NCBI GenBank assembly: GCA_012517735.1
Contig: JAAYUK010000082.1
Coordinates: forward strand, 1-50,622
DNA length: 50,622 bases
Source: Nitrospiraceae bacterium
GTDB lineage: Bacteria > Nitrospirota > Thermodesulfovibrionia > Thermodesulfovibrionales > Dissulfurispiraceae
Reading direction: 5' to 3'
Shown: in pieces, positions 1 through 7,912 of the stretch
How the letters are laid out: every line of letters begins with the position of its first letter
How positions within the stretch are numbered: position 1 is the stretch's first letter
Program-made: the position numbers and the translations under genes
The notes under the pieces: model-generated
Databases searched by the model: none
What the model saw: the letters and a program-made list of their open reading frames with translations, nothing else
What the model was told of the DNA's origin: nothing

Positions 1-312
1 GAGAGTATCAATGACAATTACATCAGGTTCTTCTTCAAGGGGGGCGGCGCCGCTATCGACCGGCGGCTCAGAAGGGTACGCCTCATTGCCGAAATTCTCA
101 AACATATGGATTTCAACGTAAAGACGACGGACGATGTGGTTGAAGCCTCACTCATGAAATACAAGAAAGAAACGATTGAAGAGAAGCTCGAGATCATGGG
201 CAAGTTTACAGTCTATACGAAACAGCTCGACATGGTCATGTATAATGACGCCATTACCGACGGATACATCAAGCAGTTCATCAAACAGCATATTCCGAAA
301 AAATCGGGATAG
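1..312 (+). CDS. PEP synthase-like protein (PEP/pyruvate-binding domain), 3' end only
   Basis: The reading frame is open from base 1 to the TAG at 310-312 (103 codons), so this is the C-terminal end of a gene that starts outside the window. The stretch NYIRFFFKGGGAAIDRRLRR, followed by a helix-rich tail with YTKQLDMVMYND, is typical of the C-terminus of large PEP/pyruvate-binding (PPDK_N) proteins related to phosphoenolpyruvate synthase in delta-proteobacteria and Nitrospirota. That match is from memory of the family. The catalytic domains lie upstream and cannot be assessed. The gene converges on the response regulator gene. A PEP synthase regulatory protein is encoded at 11.8 kb. An ATG at 106 is internal, not a start. 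Confidence 0.8.
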   Translation, partial: ESINDNYIRFFFKGGGAAIDRRLRRVRLIAEILKHMDFNVKTTDDVVEASLMKYKKETIEEKLEIMGKFTVYTKQLDMVMYNDAITDGYIKQFIKQHIPKKSG

Positions 313-339
313 CCTCTCTCTGCCGAGAAGCTATTCCCG
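305..339. terminator. Weak hairpin between convergent genes
   Basis: CGGGATAGC (305-313) can pair with GCTATTCCCG (330-339) with one bulged T. It overlaps the stop codon of the PEP synthase-like gene and precedes the end of the response regulator gene. There is no clear U-run on either strand, so termination is only suggested by position. Confidence 0.3.
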
Positions 340-344
340 GTCAT

Positions 345-758
345 TCACTTACTGAGCTGCTCCTTCAATGCTTTGTTCTCACGCTGTGTGCGCAGCCACT
401 TGATGGCCTTCTCGATCGTGAAAATGATCTGCTCCTTCCGGAACGGTTTTGTAATGAAGTCGAAGGCGTTCTTGTCCATCGCTTCAGCGGCTGACTCGGC
501 AGTAGCATATGCAGTAATGATGATGATCGGGATCTCCTCGTCAAAACTCCTTACCGCATTGAGCAGCTCGATTCCATCGAGCCCCGGCATCTTCAGATCG
601 GTCAGCAGCACATCGAAACCGCCCTTTCTGGCCAATGCGAGCGCTTCAGCGGGATTATTGGTAGTAACAAACTCATAAGGGGTATTCGCCTTGATGATCA
701 TGCTCAAAAGCCTGAGCATGTCGGGCTCATCGTCAACAATCAGCAGCTTTTCAGGCAT
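345..758 (-). CDS. Single-domain response regulator (CheY-like receiver)
   Basis: 137 aa, a receiver domain with no output domain. The acidic pocket is D9/D10, the phospho-acceptor is D54 (LLTDLKMPG), with T82 and K104 (ITKPF) in place, so it should be phosphorylatable. After the receiver there is a charged helix of about 25 residues (residues 112-137) that could be a coiled coil. The start overlaps the end of the histidine kinase gene by 19 nt, so the two are translationally coupled and almost certainly form one two-component system. Output must go through a protein partner or another domain protein, which is not visible here. Confidence 0.92.
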   Translation of the reverse strand: MPEKLLIVDDEPDMLRLLSMIIKANTPYEFVTTNNPAEALALARKGGFDVLLTDLKMPGLDGIELLNAVRSFDEEIPIIIITAYATAESAAEAMDKNAFDFITKPFRKEQIIFTIEKAIKWLRTQRENKALKEQLSK

Positions 759-3031
759 ACATCCTCCTCGTTCTGAACCGGGACAGCGGGCAACGTAACG
801 ACAAAGGTCGTGCCGGTCACCGCCGACTCGTCAGCTGTTTTGGTATCAAAGGTTATGGAACCTCCATGATTGCTTATTATGCCATACGAAATGGACAGAC
901 CGAGACCGGTCCCCTCGCCGACCTTTTTGGTCGTGAAAAACGGGTCGAAGATCTTCGATCGAACCGACCGGGGAATGCCGGGACCGGTGTCTGTAAAAGA
1001 AACTTCGACACAGCTGTTGTCAGGTGCAAGACGTGTTCTGACCGTCAGCGTGCCGCCCGTTCCCTTCATGACCGCCGCTGCATTGGCGATCAGATTGAAA
1101 AAGACCTGCTGCAGCTCTCCCGGATCGCCCTTGATCATGGGAAGTCCCGCGGAAAAATCCTTTTCGACACTGATCTTGTTGATCGTCAGATTGTTCGTCA
1201 CAACCGCAAGGACCGATTCGAGATTGGCATTGATATCGACATCCTGTTCCTTGTGTTCGGTAAAGCGCGCAAATCCGAGCAGGTTCTCGACAATACGCTT
1301 TGCATTCATCCCCTGACGCTCGATGGTCTTGAGGAGCTCATAATTTTCTGACTCCTTGGGAGTCTGATCGAGAAGCATCTCGGTAAACCCCAGGATAACC
1401 GCAAGCGGATTATTGATCTCATGAGCAACACCGGCTGCGAGCGTGCCGACTGACGCAAGCTTTTCGGTATGCGACATGCGCTGTTCCATTTTCTTGCGCT
1501 CGGTAATGTCGCGGCCAATGCCGAGGACGGCATAGGCAGCGCCGCTTTCATCGAGCAGGGCGCTGTAATTGATGTTCAGCCAGCGCTCTTCACCATCAAC
1601 AAGGACCAGGCTGGTTACCGCTTCCTCCGAAATCTCGCGGGCGACGATCCGGGACACCACCGCCATCTGGACAGCGGCGCTCTCCGCATCGAAGAGCTCC
1701 GCTATGGGAAAAGGAACGAATCCCTCCTCCTCCTGCTTTTTGAAAAACAGCCATCCCCTGCTGTTCAGCGAAAGCACCCGCCCTTCGGCATCAAGGGTAA
1801 AAATGACATCCTTGGCATGTTCGATCAGCGACCGGTAGCGATATTCGGATTTCTGGAGTTCGCACGTCTTTTCGTCAACCTGCTGCTGAATGGTCTTCGA
1901 CCAGCGCACAAGAATGCTGACGAGCGTCAAGCCGCCAAGAAGCGTTATCAGCACAGCAACCCCCTGCACCAGCGACTGGCGGAACGTAATGTCCCGGATG
2001 GCGCCTTCCACCTCACTGATCGGAGCCACAACCGCAACCGACCAGTGCCGGCCGGTGCCGTCGTGCGCCAAGGGAACGGGAGAATAGGCGATCAGCTTCT
2101 TCATTTCTCCCCGCTGTCCGCGGTGCCATCCGGAAATAAACCAGCTGGTGCCCTCCTTGCCGGTCAGCAGCATGGTTTTCTGAATCTCGTTGATACGCGA
2201 AAACGAGATCGCCGGATTCTTTTCTTTCCGCGCTTCCATGGCATTTTTCCCGATGAAATCAGATTCAGGATGATACAGGAACGTCCCTTTCTCATCAATG
2301 ACCCAGGTGTACCCGCTTTTGCCCGAACGGAGCGCACCGGCAACCTTCTCGGTGAGGCGTGACGCATCGATGACGAAGAGAATCACTCCCGCAAAATCAT
2401 TGGTCGCAACCGGATGCGCATCATCCACCGAAACCTGCCAGACCGGCATTGCCATGCGCAGCAATGTCTCATGCTTGCCGTTTACCGGCTGAATATCAAT
2501 TTCGCTCATCCGGAGCTTGCCCTTCAGGTCAGGTCGACCGGCCTGCTCAAGACTCTCTCTGTCCAGCGCACTCGGCTCGACAATCTGCACCCCTGCTTCG
2601 CTGATTACATGCGTTTTCCCGGATTTCGTCTCCACATAGCGGATTTCACGCAGGCCGTCGTCCTGAAAACTCGTGAACACAATCTGGATTCGGCGATGCA
2701 TTTGAATACGCTCTGAGTACTGGACTGCTGGAGAGAAGCTGAGCAGATTCAGCTCCCGCTTGAAATCCGCAATACTGTTTTCGATCATGCTGGCTGCATG
2801 CCGTGCGATAACAAGCTGCTGATTGTTGAAATCCTCAATTACCGTATCACGGACCGCCTCCGACGATATCCAGCCGAGAACCAGAATGACGCCGAGCATC
2901 ACTGCAGTAACCAGAAGCGTCAGCAGTTTGTAATGGCGGGTATAAAAGGAAAATACCCGTTCGAGCATTGATAATCGATGCAACGCGGGGACGGGCGCAG
3001 AAACCTGACAGGTCGGCGGTGTGCGGTTCAT
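740..3031 (-). CDS. Membrane sensor histidine kinase (Cache-PAS-HisKA-HATPase)
   Basis: 763 aa. A transmembrane segment at about residues 36-56 is followed by an extracytoplasmic Cache-like sensor region to about 340, with [10 protein letters not shown] and [16 protein letters not shown], then a second membrane helix at about 345-370. Next come a PAS domain (about 395-510, ending [11 protein letters not shown]), a HisKA helix with the phospho-acceptor His in AHEINNPLA (about residue 540), and an HATPase domain with N-box NLIANAA and G-boxes DTGPGIP and GTGLGLS. The Cache domain suggests sensing of a small organic ligand. It is the cognate kinase of the receiver protein it overlaps. A TATAAT lies 5 nt before the ATG and there is no Shine-Dalgarno sequence, so the mRNA may be leaderless. 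A start at residue 22 (base 2968) is the alternative. Confidence 0.93.
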   Translation of the reverse strand: MNRTPPTCQVSAPVPALHRLSMLERVFSFYTRHYKLLTLLVTAVMLGVILVLGWISSEAVRDTVIEDFNNQQLVIARHAASMIENSIADFKRELNLLSFSPAVQYSERIQMHRRIQIVFTSFQDDGLREIRYVETKSGKTHVISEAGVQIVEPSALDRESLEQAGRPDLKGKLRMSEIDIQPVNGKHETLLRMAMPVWQVSVDDAHPVATNDFAGVILFVIDASRLTEKVAGALRSGKSGYTWVIDEKGTFLYHPESDFIGKNAMEARKEKNPAISFSRINEIQKTMLLTGKEGTSWFISGWHRGQRGEMKKLIAYSPVPLAHDGTGRHWSVAVVAPISEVEGAIRDITFRQSLVQGVAVLITLLGGLTLVSILVRWSKTIQQQVDEKTCELQKSEYRYRSLIEHAKDVIFTLDAEGRVLSLNSRGWLFFKKQEEEGFVPFPIAELFDAESAAVQMAVVSRIVAREISEEAVTSLVLVDGEERWLNINYSALLDESGAAYAVLGIGRDITERKKMEQRMSHTEKLASVGTLAAGVAHEINNPLAVILGFTEMLLDQTPKESENYELLKTIERQGMNAKRIVENLLGFARFTEHKEQDVDINANLESVLAVVTNNLTINKISVEKDFSAGLPMIKGDPGELQQVFFNLIANAAAVMKGTGGTLTVRTRLAPDNSCVEVSFTDTGPGIPRSVRSKIFDPFFTTKKVGEGTGLGLSISYGIISNHGGSITFDTKTADESAVTGTTFVVTLPAVPVQNEEDVCLKSC

Positions 3032-3036
3032 ACGGG

Positions 3037-3042
3037 ATTATA
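3037..3042 (-). promoter_or_regulatory. -10 box of histidine kinase promoter
   Basis: A perfect TATAAT on the minus strand ends 5 nt before the kinase ATG at 3031. No convincing -35 hexamer is seen. It would place the transcription start at or next to the start codon. Confidence 0.35.
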
Positions 3043-3068
3043 GCGCAAACACGGCACGGGAATCCTGA

Positions 3069-3099
3069 CGGAGGGGAAGAGCATCGCTCTCCCCCTCCG
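3069..3099 (-). terminator. Terminator-like hairpin after the universal stress gene
   Basis: A 14-bp stem (3069-3082 with 3086-3099, one G-U pair on the minus-strand RNA) with a 3-nt loop. An outer TCCTGA/TCAGGA pair (3063-3068 with 3105-3110) extends it over the stop codon of the gene ending at 3105. It lacks a U-tract. It separates the TauE/universal stress operon from the histidine kinase gene. Confidence 0.5.
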
Positions 3100-3104
3100 G
3101 ACAA

Positions 3105-3578
3105 TCAGGACGCGAGATTCGGCGCTGCACAAAATTCCATGCAGCTCTCTTTGACGATATATACACAACAAGGGGAATATTTGACGATGCGGGGAGCCTC
3201 GGCACCGAGCAGGAAGCGGGCCCCCTCTGAGGCGCCGCGGGCACCGATGACAAGAAGATTTGCCTTTTCCTGCTCTACATAGTCGACAATTGCCTCGGCA
3301 GGGGACGGCCCCTTGATGATACGCGCCTTGACGTTTTTGACTCCCTGCTGTTCCAAATAGGCAATGCCTCCTCGCAGCAGATTCTCGGCGCGCTGCGTAA
3401 ATTCATCACGCGCGGTGTCCCGGTCCCCCGGCAACAAGCCGACCTCGAGATCCGAAAAATGCGCCTGCACATTGACGAGATGCACTTCGAGGTTTTCACG
3501 GTCCTTGCAGAGAAAGGATGCGGCAGCAAGACACATGTCGCTGTATTTTGAACCGTCTATCGCAACAACCACTTTCAT
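3105..3578 (-). CDS. Universal stress protein (UspA family)
   Basis: 157 aa. It begins MKVVVAIDGSKYSD and has the Usp alpha/beta fold pattern. The C-terminal nucleotide-binding signature is GARGASEGARFLLGAEA followed by a CCVYIVK strand. The usual G-x2-G-x9-G-S/T motif is altered (GAE instead of GS), so ATP binding is uncertain. It is the last gene of the operon TauE exporter, 238-aa membrane protein, Usp (gap 11 nt). In many anaerobes Usp genes travel with membrane transporters. The specific stress is not evident from sequence. Confidence 0.9.
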   Translation of the reverse strand: MKVVVAIDGSKYSDMCLAAASFLCKDRENLEVHLVNVQAHFSDLEVGLLPGDRDTARDEFTQRAENLLRGGIAYLEQQGVKNVKARIIKGPSPAEAIVDYVEQEKANLLVIGARGASEGARFLLGAEAPRIVKYSPCCVYIVKESCMEFCAAPNLAS

Positions 3579-3589
3579 TGGTCAGCCTC

Positions 3590-4306
3590 CTAAATCTCTT
3601 TCTTGACTTTCACCTTTTTGTGGACCGTAAGTCCCAAGCCTTCAAACAGATGGAACAGCGCATATCCCCACCAGATCGTATAGCCGACATAAAAAACGAG
3701 AAGAGCGGACATCATGCCAAGCCGATCCGTCACCTTCTGGGCCTGGATACCATAGAAATTATAGGCGGGTTCCACAACCTTCTTGTTCACCTCATTGATC
3801 ATCTTCGCGTTCTCGAAATCCTTCGAAAGCTGGAGGGCCTTGTCGATTTTGGTGAGAAGCGTCCACCAGTTCTTCATCGCCTGCTTCTCATCATATCCAT
3901 ATGTTTCCTTGAGTTTCGCCCCATCATTCTTGTACATCAAATCGCCGTCCCGGATGACCACTTCGAGCATCTTGCCGACATCGCCGCTCACCTTCAGCTC
4001 GCCGCCGTTCAACTCGCTCTTGCCGCCGGCAATCGCCACAAGCTCGGCTGCCTTCTTTGCGTCGTCAGGCTTGTCGTATTTGACCGTTGCCTGTATCTGC
4101 TTGCCGACATACGATTCATTCTGCTTGCTGACTTTCGGCACGAAATACGCCGATCCTTTTGAGAGTTTGTTGAACATGTCGTCCGAAAATTCGAGACCGT
4201 TCATGCCTTTGCCGAAAATGGGCGACATGATGAGTCCGAAGAGCCCGAAAAAAGCGATTGCCATGACAACGCCGGTATTGAAATGTCGTTTATCGCGTAT
4301 CAACAT
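3590..4306 (-). CDS. Membrane-anchored protein of unknown function, TauE partner
   Basis: 238 aa, not recognised. There is a hydrophobic segment at about residues 13-30 (VVMAIAFFGLFGLIMSPIFG), a hydrophilic extracytoplasmic middle of about 160 residues rich in Lys/Glu/Asp, and a second membrane helix at about 198-222 (ALLVFYVGYTIWWGYALFHL) followed by a basic tail VHKKVKVKK. It starts 3 nt after the stop of the upstream TauE-family gene, so it is probably an accessory subunit or periplasmic partner of that exporter. No catalytic motif or haem motif is visible. Confidence 0.85.
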   Translation of the reverse strand: MLIRDKRHFNTGVVMAIAFFGLFGLIMSPIFGKGMNGLEFSDDMFNKLSKGSAYFVPKVSKQNESYVGKQIQATVKYDKPDDAKKAAELVAIAGGKSELNGGELKVSGDVGKMLEVVIRDGDLMYKNDGAKLKETYGYDEKQAMKNWWTLLTKIDKALQLSKDFENAKMINEVNKKVVEPAYNFYGIQAQKVTDRLGMMSALLVFYVGYTIWWGYALFHLFEGLGLTVHKKVKVKKEI

Positions 4307-4309
4307 GGC

Positions 4310-5590
4310 CTATCCCTCCCTGAACGTCTTGATGTTTTTGATGAAGCTCCACAAAACCCACGCGACAAAGATCACAACAGTGATCCAGAACAGGTAATTG
4401 CCGACCACTTCGATCATGCCGACCAGGTCTTTCGGCCAGTTCAGATACCCCATATCCGTAAACTGCTTCGGCAGCGTCGAAAACCGGTTGATGAAACCGG
4501 CAAGAATTGTCACCACAAAGAACATCCTGATGGTCATGCCGCTGACGACCTTCGTCGTCAGCGCCCCGATCTGAATGCCAAAAAGCGAACCGAGCAGCAT
4601 TCCCATCGCAAGCGTATAAAAGACAAAACCGTAAATCGCATATTGGGTGATTGCACCGTATCCTGCGGTAAACACGATCTGGAAGATGTCGGTTCCGACC
4701 GTAGTGAACGTCGAGATACCAAAGACATAGACAAACATCGGGAAGGTGATGAATCCTCCGCCGACGCCCATCATCGCCGATGCCATGCCGACCACAAAAC
4801 CGCCTGCAGCGAGAATCCAGCCCGAGATACTCCTGCCTCCCGGCACCATGTCCTCGTCAAACTTGACCATCGGCGGCATGCTGATAGCCTGGAGTTTTCC
4901 GGCCACACCGGGCAGCTCGGTCGAGCTCGGCACCTTCGGCGCATCATGATCGCCATGGCCATGACCAGTCGGCTGCACGCCGGATTTTCTCTTCTTCAGG
5001 AAGTCCGAGATACCATACCAGCTCAGGAATCCAAGAATGGTCGCATAGATAATGCTGGTCACTGCATCACTGAGAATGGGATCTTTTTCATAAATGGTCT
5101 TCTGGATAAATCCCCCGGCAGTCGCACCGAGGATCGACCCGAACAGAAAGTAGACGGCAAGCTTCATGTTGACGTTGCCCATTTTCTTGTGCAGCACCGA
5201 TCCCATGATCGCCTTTGCAAAGATATGGAACAGATCGGTTCCGACTGCGAGAATGCCCTTTACGCCTGCAGCCATCAGCGCCGGGGTGATGATGAAGCCG
5301 CCGCCCGCGCCAATACATCCCGTAATAAGGCCGGCACAAAAACCGACCGCAATCGAAACAAGAAACACGACAGGAGTGTAAAAGGAAGGTGCATACGCCT
5401 TTTTGCCGCCGAGCAGATCGGCAGCGTCGGCAATATACAGTGAAAAGACCGGCACGAGCGCTGCCATCGCGATCAGCACCAGCATGCGCTTTTTGCTGCG
5501 CAGAATGTTCATGGAGACTTCATAGTCCCACCGGGCATAGTGCATGGATGCCTGCATCATGCCCTCATACAGCTTCCTCGGAAAACTCAT
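4310..5590 (-). CDS. Sulfite exporter TauE/SafE family permease
   Basis: 426 aa integral membrane protein with two related halves, each with a glycine-rich repeat (CIGAGGGFIITPALMAAGV and MGVGGGFITFPMFVYVFG) followed by a GTDxF motif, the signature of TauE/SafE (DUF81). About 8-9 membrane helices are expected. A hydrophilic linker (about residues 195-255, with GHGHGDHD) lies between the halves, and an extra N-terminal cytoplasmic segment of about 35 residues precedes the first helix. The family exports sulfite, sulfoacetate or related anions; the substrate here is inferred only. It is the first gene of the operon with the 238-aa protein and Usp. A second TauE homologue is at 7913-8968. Confidence 0.92.
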   Translation of the reverse strand: MSFPRKLYEGMMQASMHYARWDYEVSMNILRSKKRMLVLIAMAALVPVFSLYIADAADLLGGKKAYAPSFYTPVVFLVSIAVGFCAGLITGCIGAGGGFIITPALMAAGVKGILAVGTDLFHIFAKAIMGSVLHKKMGNVNMKLAVYFLFGSILGATAGGFIQKTIYEKDPILSDAVTSIIYATILGFLSWYGISDFLKKRKSGVQPTGHGHGDHDAPKVPSSTELPGVAGKLQAISMPPMVKFDEDMVPGGRSISGWILAAGGFVVGMASAMMGVGGGFITFPMFVYVFGISTFTTVGTDIFQIVFTAGYGAITQYAIYGFVFYTLAMGMLLGSLFGIQIGALTTKVVSGMTIRMFFVVTILAGFINRFSTLPKQFTDMGYLNWPKDLVGMIEVVGNYLFWITVVIFVAWVLWSFIKNIKTFREG

Positions 5591-5718
5591 CGCACAACCT
5601 CCCTCAAAAATGGCTTTTTCAGGCGTTGCGGGTCATTCCCCCGATAACCACGCATCCTGCAGCACGCTCAGCATTCGATCCCCATGGTCGAAGACTCAAA
5701 CGGCAAACAGACTTGTCA

Positions 5719-5734
5719 ATCAAGATGCATGCCA
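5719..5734 (-). promoter_or_regulatory. Weak sigma-54-like promoter candidate for the TauE operon
   Basis: The minus strand reads TGGCATGCATCTTGAT. The -24 element is good (TGGCATG), but the -12 GC doublet is GA, so one invariant base is lost. It lies about 130 nt before the TauE start and about 150 nt from the GCAAC palindromes, an arrangement seen for enhancer-dependent promoters. Confidence 0.25.
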
Positions 5735-5887
5735 CATCTCCAAAGCCTTGATTCATGCGAGTGTTTACTCTTTCAGTCTTTTTAGTGCAACTTTCAGATG
5801 CACTAGCTGATTTTTCGTGCCGCCGAATAAATGGCTTAAAATAAGGATTTGCTAAAAGCCACGCTCTTTTTTTACATGCTACTTTTT

Positions 5888-5911
5888 GTTGCTTATGCAA
5901 CTTAATATTGC
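5888..5911. promoter_or_regulatory. Double palindrome GTTGC-N4-GCAAC / GCAAC-N5-ATTGC, putative operator
   Basis: GTTGCTTATGCAAC (5888-5901) overlaps GCAACTTAATATTGC (5897-5911). The second matches GCAACTTAATGTTGC at 10336-10350 in 14 of 15 bases, and a third relative lies at 10401-10415. The shared motif suggests one regulator acts on the TauE operon and on the gntR/sigma-54 activator region. Confidence 0.4.
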
Positions 5912-6016
5912 GCTCAAAAAACACACTCCTTTTTCTCCTGTGACCAATCTTAGCACAGAAGGGGAGTGCATTCGGCATCATATTTTTTTATACGGGAATA
6001 AGCGAAAACAGCCACT

Positions 6017-6033
6017 GGCGCTGATCCAGCGCC
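6017..6033 (-). terminator. Hairpin downstream of the small membrane ORF
   Basis: GGCGCTG (6017-6023), loop ATC, CAGCGCC (6027-6033): a perfect 7-bp stem. On the minus strand a TTTT run follows about 9 nt later, so it may terminate the leftward 267-aa/30-aa transcript. Confidence 0.4.
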
Positions 6034-6047
6034 CGCAAACAGGAGAT

Positions 6048-6081
6048 ACTTCTTACTTCTTACTTCTTACTTCTTACTTCT
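6048..6081. repeat. Tandem heptamer repeat (ACTTCTT)n, 4.9 copies
   Basis: Four exact copies of ACTTCTT plus six bases. On the minus strand it reads (AAGAAGT)n and holds TAA every 7 nt, so all three frames are closed. It supplies the stop codon of the 30-aa ORF. The same repeat sits at the end of pheT (12952-12984). Confidence 0.85.
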
Positions 6082-6159
6082 GTGCCTGATCCGGGCCCCG
6101 ATCAGGGCACCCGCCACAACAGCGCCAAACGCGACCACAGCAACCAGCAGATACTCCAT
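6067..6159 (-). CDS. Small single-helix membrane peptide (30 aa), candidate
   Basis: ATG at 6159 to TAA at 6067, 30 aa: a hydrophobic helix MEYLLVAVVAFGAVVAGALI followed by a basic tail ending RHRSKK. An AAGGAG ribosome-binding site lies 6 nt upstream and overlaps the last codons of the 267-aa protein gene, whose TAA ends 3 nt before this ATG, so coupling is likely. The stop codon is provided by the heptamer repeat. The hydrophobic core with a positively charged C-terminus is typical of real small membrane proteins, but no homologue is known to me. It could modulate the neighbouring membrane protein. Confidence 0.5.
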   Translation of the reverse strand: MEYLLVAVVAFGAVVAGALIGARIRHRSKK

Positions 6160-6162
6160 GAC

Positions 6163-6966
6163 TTACTCCTTGCTTTCGTGCTTCAGAAGGCGCACATACG
6201 CACCGCGCAAAACATCCTGACGAATGGATGTCTGCGCAATGGCGTTTTCCCTGTCAGCGCGGAGAACCGTGCCGCGCCCGATTTCATGCCCGGCAGGATC
6301 GGCCACAACAACCTCCATGCCCTCGACCACGCCATGACTGAGTCCAAGCCCGAACCACACATCCGTTCCGGTGTCAGTCTTTTGCAACTGGAAGATTTCG
6401 GCACATCCTTCCCGGGCAAGCAATTGATCTATTCTGGTTGAAACGAGATACACCAGTCCAAAGATGATCCCGAGAACAGGCACGCACGCCAGCGATACAA
6501 CCCACGGCCTGACATCAAATGTCCGCTGGATAAACGAAAGCGAACTCTGGCGAAGCGCTTCACTATCTTTAAACACCACCGCCCTGAAAGCGGCCCCAGG
6601 CACCCCCGGCTTATCCGTAGGCGCAAAGACGCGAAGGTCATAAGACCCCGGCGGGGCATCCGGAGCGGCGGAAATCTCACCGATCCACATGTTGCCGCCG
6701 AACCAGAATCCGGTCCGCAACTCCCTGATCGAGAGTGAGGCATAGTGCGATGCAGCCTCGATGCGAAGCTGGGAAACATCCTTGACCGAAGGGTCCAGCT
6801 GTCCTTCGACCGGCTCACTGGTCCCCGGCAAGAGCTTAACCGTAAAAAGCGGTTCACGAAAGCGGGAGACACAGCTGTCGAGAAGCGCAACAAACATGAG
6901 AATGCAGACAAGCGCCCCGATCTTGCCCAATACATTGCGTCCCCAGACTGCCTGACTATGATTCAC
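6163..6966 (-). CDS. Two-helix membrane protein of unknown function
   Basis: 267 aa from a GTG at 6966 that has a strong GGAAGGAG site upstream. A TTG at 6996 is in frame but lies inside a repeat element, so I reject it. There is a hydrophobic helix at about residues 12-30 ending near a Cys (LLDSC), a beta-rich extracytoplasmic domain (about 35-150, with PGTSEPVEGQL and APPGSYDLRVFAPTDKPG), a second helix at about 154-175, and a C-terminal domain with GVVEGMEVVVADPAGHEIGRG that looks like a small beta-barrel. No family is recognised. It lies between two TauE operons and is followed by the 30-aa peptide, so a role in the same envelope process is plausible but unproven. Confidence 0.8.
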   Translation of the reverse strand: MNHSQAVWGRNVLGKIGALVCILMFVALLDSCVSRFREPLFTVKLLPGTSEPVEGQLDPSVKDVSQLRIEAASHYASLSIRELRTGFWFGGNMWIGEISAAPDAPPGSYDLRVFAPTDKPGVPGAAFRAVVFKDSEALRQSSLSFIQRTFDVRPWVVSLACVPVLGIIFGLVYLVSTRIDQLLAREGCAEIFQLQKTDTGTDVWFGLGLSHGVVEGMEVVVADPAGHEIGRGTVLRADRENAIAQTSIRQDVLRGAYVRLLKHESKE

Positions 6967-6992
6967 CGCGCTCCTTCCTTGCCGCTGTTTAT

Positions 6993-7059
6993 CCAAAAAT
7001 AGTCATTAGCCCGGCTGGACAGGCCCGCAGCCTTGGGTCGAATCCAGTGACAATTGTGG
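6993..7059. repeat. Short inverted-repeat element, family 1 copy (67 bp)
   Basis: It starts CCAAAAATAGTCATTAG and ends CCAGTGACAATTGTGG, near-inverted termini. Inside are the family-1 blocks CCCGGCTGGACAGGC and GGGTCGAATCC. It ends 27 nt from the GTG of the 267-aa gene, so it lies in that gene's promoter region. Other copies are at 27421, 27613, 39242 and 41596. Confidence 0.75.
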
Positions 7060-7218
7060 ATTTATCGCCCCGAAAGGCCTCGTTCCAAACCTCTTCCGCC
7101 ATGATACCGAACCTGTCACGTTCCGGCACCGGAGAACACCGTGCTGAGGCTGATGTCCGGCCGGCCCAGCCCCTTTCATCTGATGACGTATTAGTATACC
7201 GAATATTTCCCGATCGAC

Positions 7219-7270
7219 AAAAAAAGAAGGGATCGCCCCGCAGCGCCCTCGGGCTGTGCAGAACGATCCC
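7219..7270 (-). terminator. Rho-independent terminator of the lipoprotein/TauE operon
   Basis: On the minus strand GGGATCG pairs with CGATCCC (7264-7270 with 7229-7235). An inner CAGC/GCTG stem lies within the loop, and the hairpin is followed by TTCTTTTTTT. It lies just after the stop codon of the lipoprotein gene at 7286. Confidence 0.75.
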
Positions 7271-7285
7271 CCTCGGGAGGTACAG

Positions 7286-7903
7286 CTACTTCTTGTAAAT
7301 ATCCGTTTTCGAGACGTTCATGAGACGGGAGGCCTTGCCCGGCTCCTTATAGTAAATCCTGACCTCGTCGCCCGCGTCCCAAGTGCTGTCCGGATAGGCA
7401 AAGTACTCATCCGGAACCGAGAACACGGTGTAGGTCTTCTGGCGGGCCGAGTAGATCGTGATCGTCTTCTTCTCACGATCGACAATCAGGTTCGGTTTCG
7501 CCTTTTCCGTCGCCTTGTCGAACACGAGCGGGTTGTTCCGTTCAATATTCTCCTTCTGCTCGATCAGCTTGTAATCGATCGTCTTGAAGTTCTGCTCTTT
7601 CGGATCGAAAATCACGATCTGGTTCTTCTTGGTATCGATCTTCATGCGGCCGCCCGGCTTCGGCTCAGGCCCCATTTCCGCCGGATCGGTCGGAATCGCG
7701 TAGGTCACCGGCGGGAGGCCATTGTAATTCGGCTGCTTGTTCGGATCGGTATTGGTATCGCGAATGAGCGTCACCGTCTTTTTCGCCTTGTCGAACGCAA
7801 TCGTCCGGCCCTGATCCACCTTGCCGAACTCCTGCCCGCAGCCGGTCAGGAGAAAGACCGGAACCATGAGACATGTAACAATAAAGAGAAGTTTTCTCAT
7901 CAC
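7286..7903 (-). CDS. Lipoprotein, possibly DUF4881 family
   Basis: 205 aa. It has a lipoprotein signal peptide with lipobox LLTGC (Cys at about residue 22), then a soluble beta-rich domain with repeated strand-turn units (KAKKTVTLI, KKNQIVIFD, EKKTITIYS). I recall a family DUF4881 of Desulfovibrio-type lipoproteins of this length, but this assignment is tentative. It starts 9 nt after the stop of the second TauE gene and is the last gene of the operon 94-aa protein, TauE, lipoprotein. It is probably a periplasm-facing accessory of the exporter. No metal or haem motif is seen. Confidence 0.85.
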   Translation of the reverse strand: MMRKLLFIVTCLMVPVFLLTGCGQEFGKVDQGRTIAFDKAKKTVTLIRDTNTDPNKQPNYNGLPPVTYAIPTDPAEMGPEPKPGGRMKIDTKKNQIVIFDPKEQNFKTIDYKLIEQKENIERNNPLVFDKATEKAKPNLIVDREKKTITIYSARQKTYTVFSVPDEYFAYPDSTWDAGDEVRIYYKEPGKASRLMNVSKTDIYKK

Positions 7904-7912
7904 GCAGTCCCC

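Larger units (their letters stand above)
5591..6016. other. Intergenic region upstream of the first TauE operon
   Basis: About 430 bases, AT-richer than its surroundings, with no credible gene. It holds a possible sigma-54-like site (5719-5734), a TAGTGCA/TGCACTA inverted repeat near 5785-5808, and the GCAAC palindromes at 5888-5911. It must contain the promoter of the leftward TauE operon. Confidence 0.6.

Noticed and set aside
4283-5443. 386-codon plus-strand frame over the first TauE gene
   Set aside because: Mirror frame of a clear membrane protein gene; no hydrophobic pattern or motif of its own.
5719-5734. Sigma-54 promoter for the TauE operon as a firm call
   Set aside because: The invariant -12 GC is changed to GA; kept only as a weak candidate.
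6048-6081. CRISPR-like short repeat
   Set aside because: Contiguous 7-bp tandem without spacers and no cas genes.
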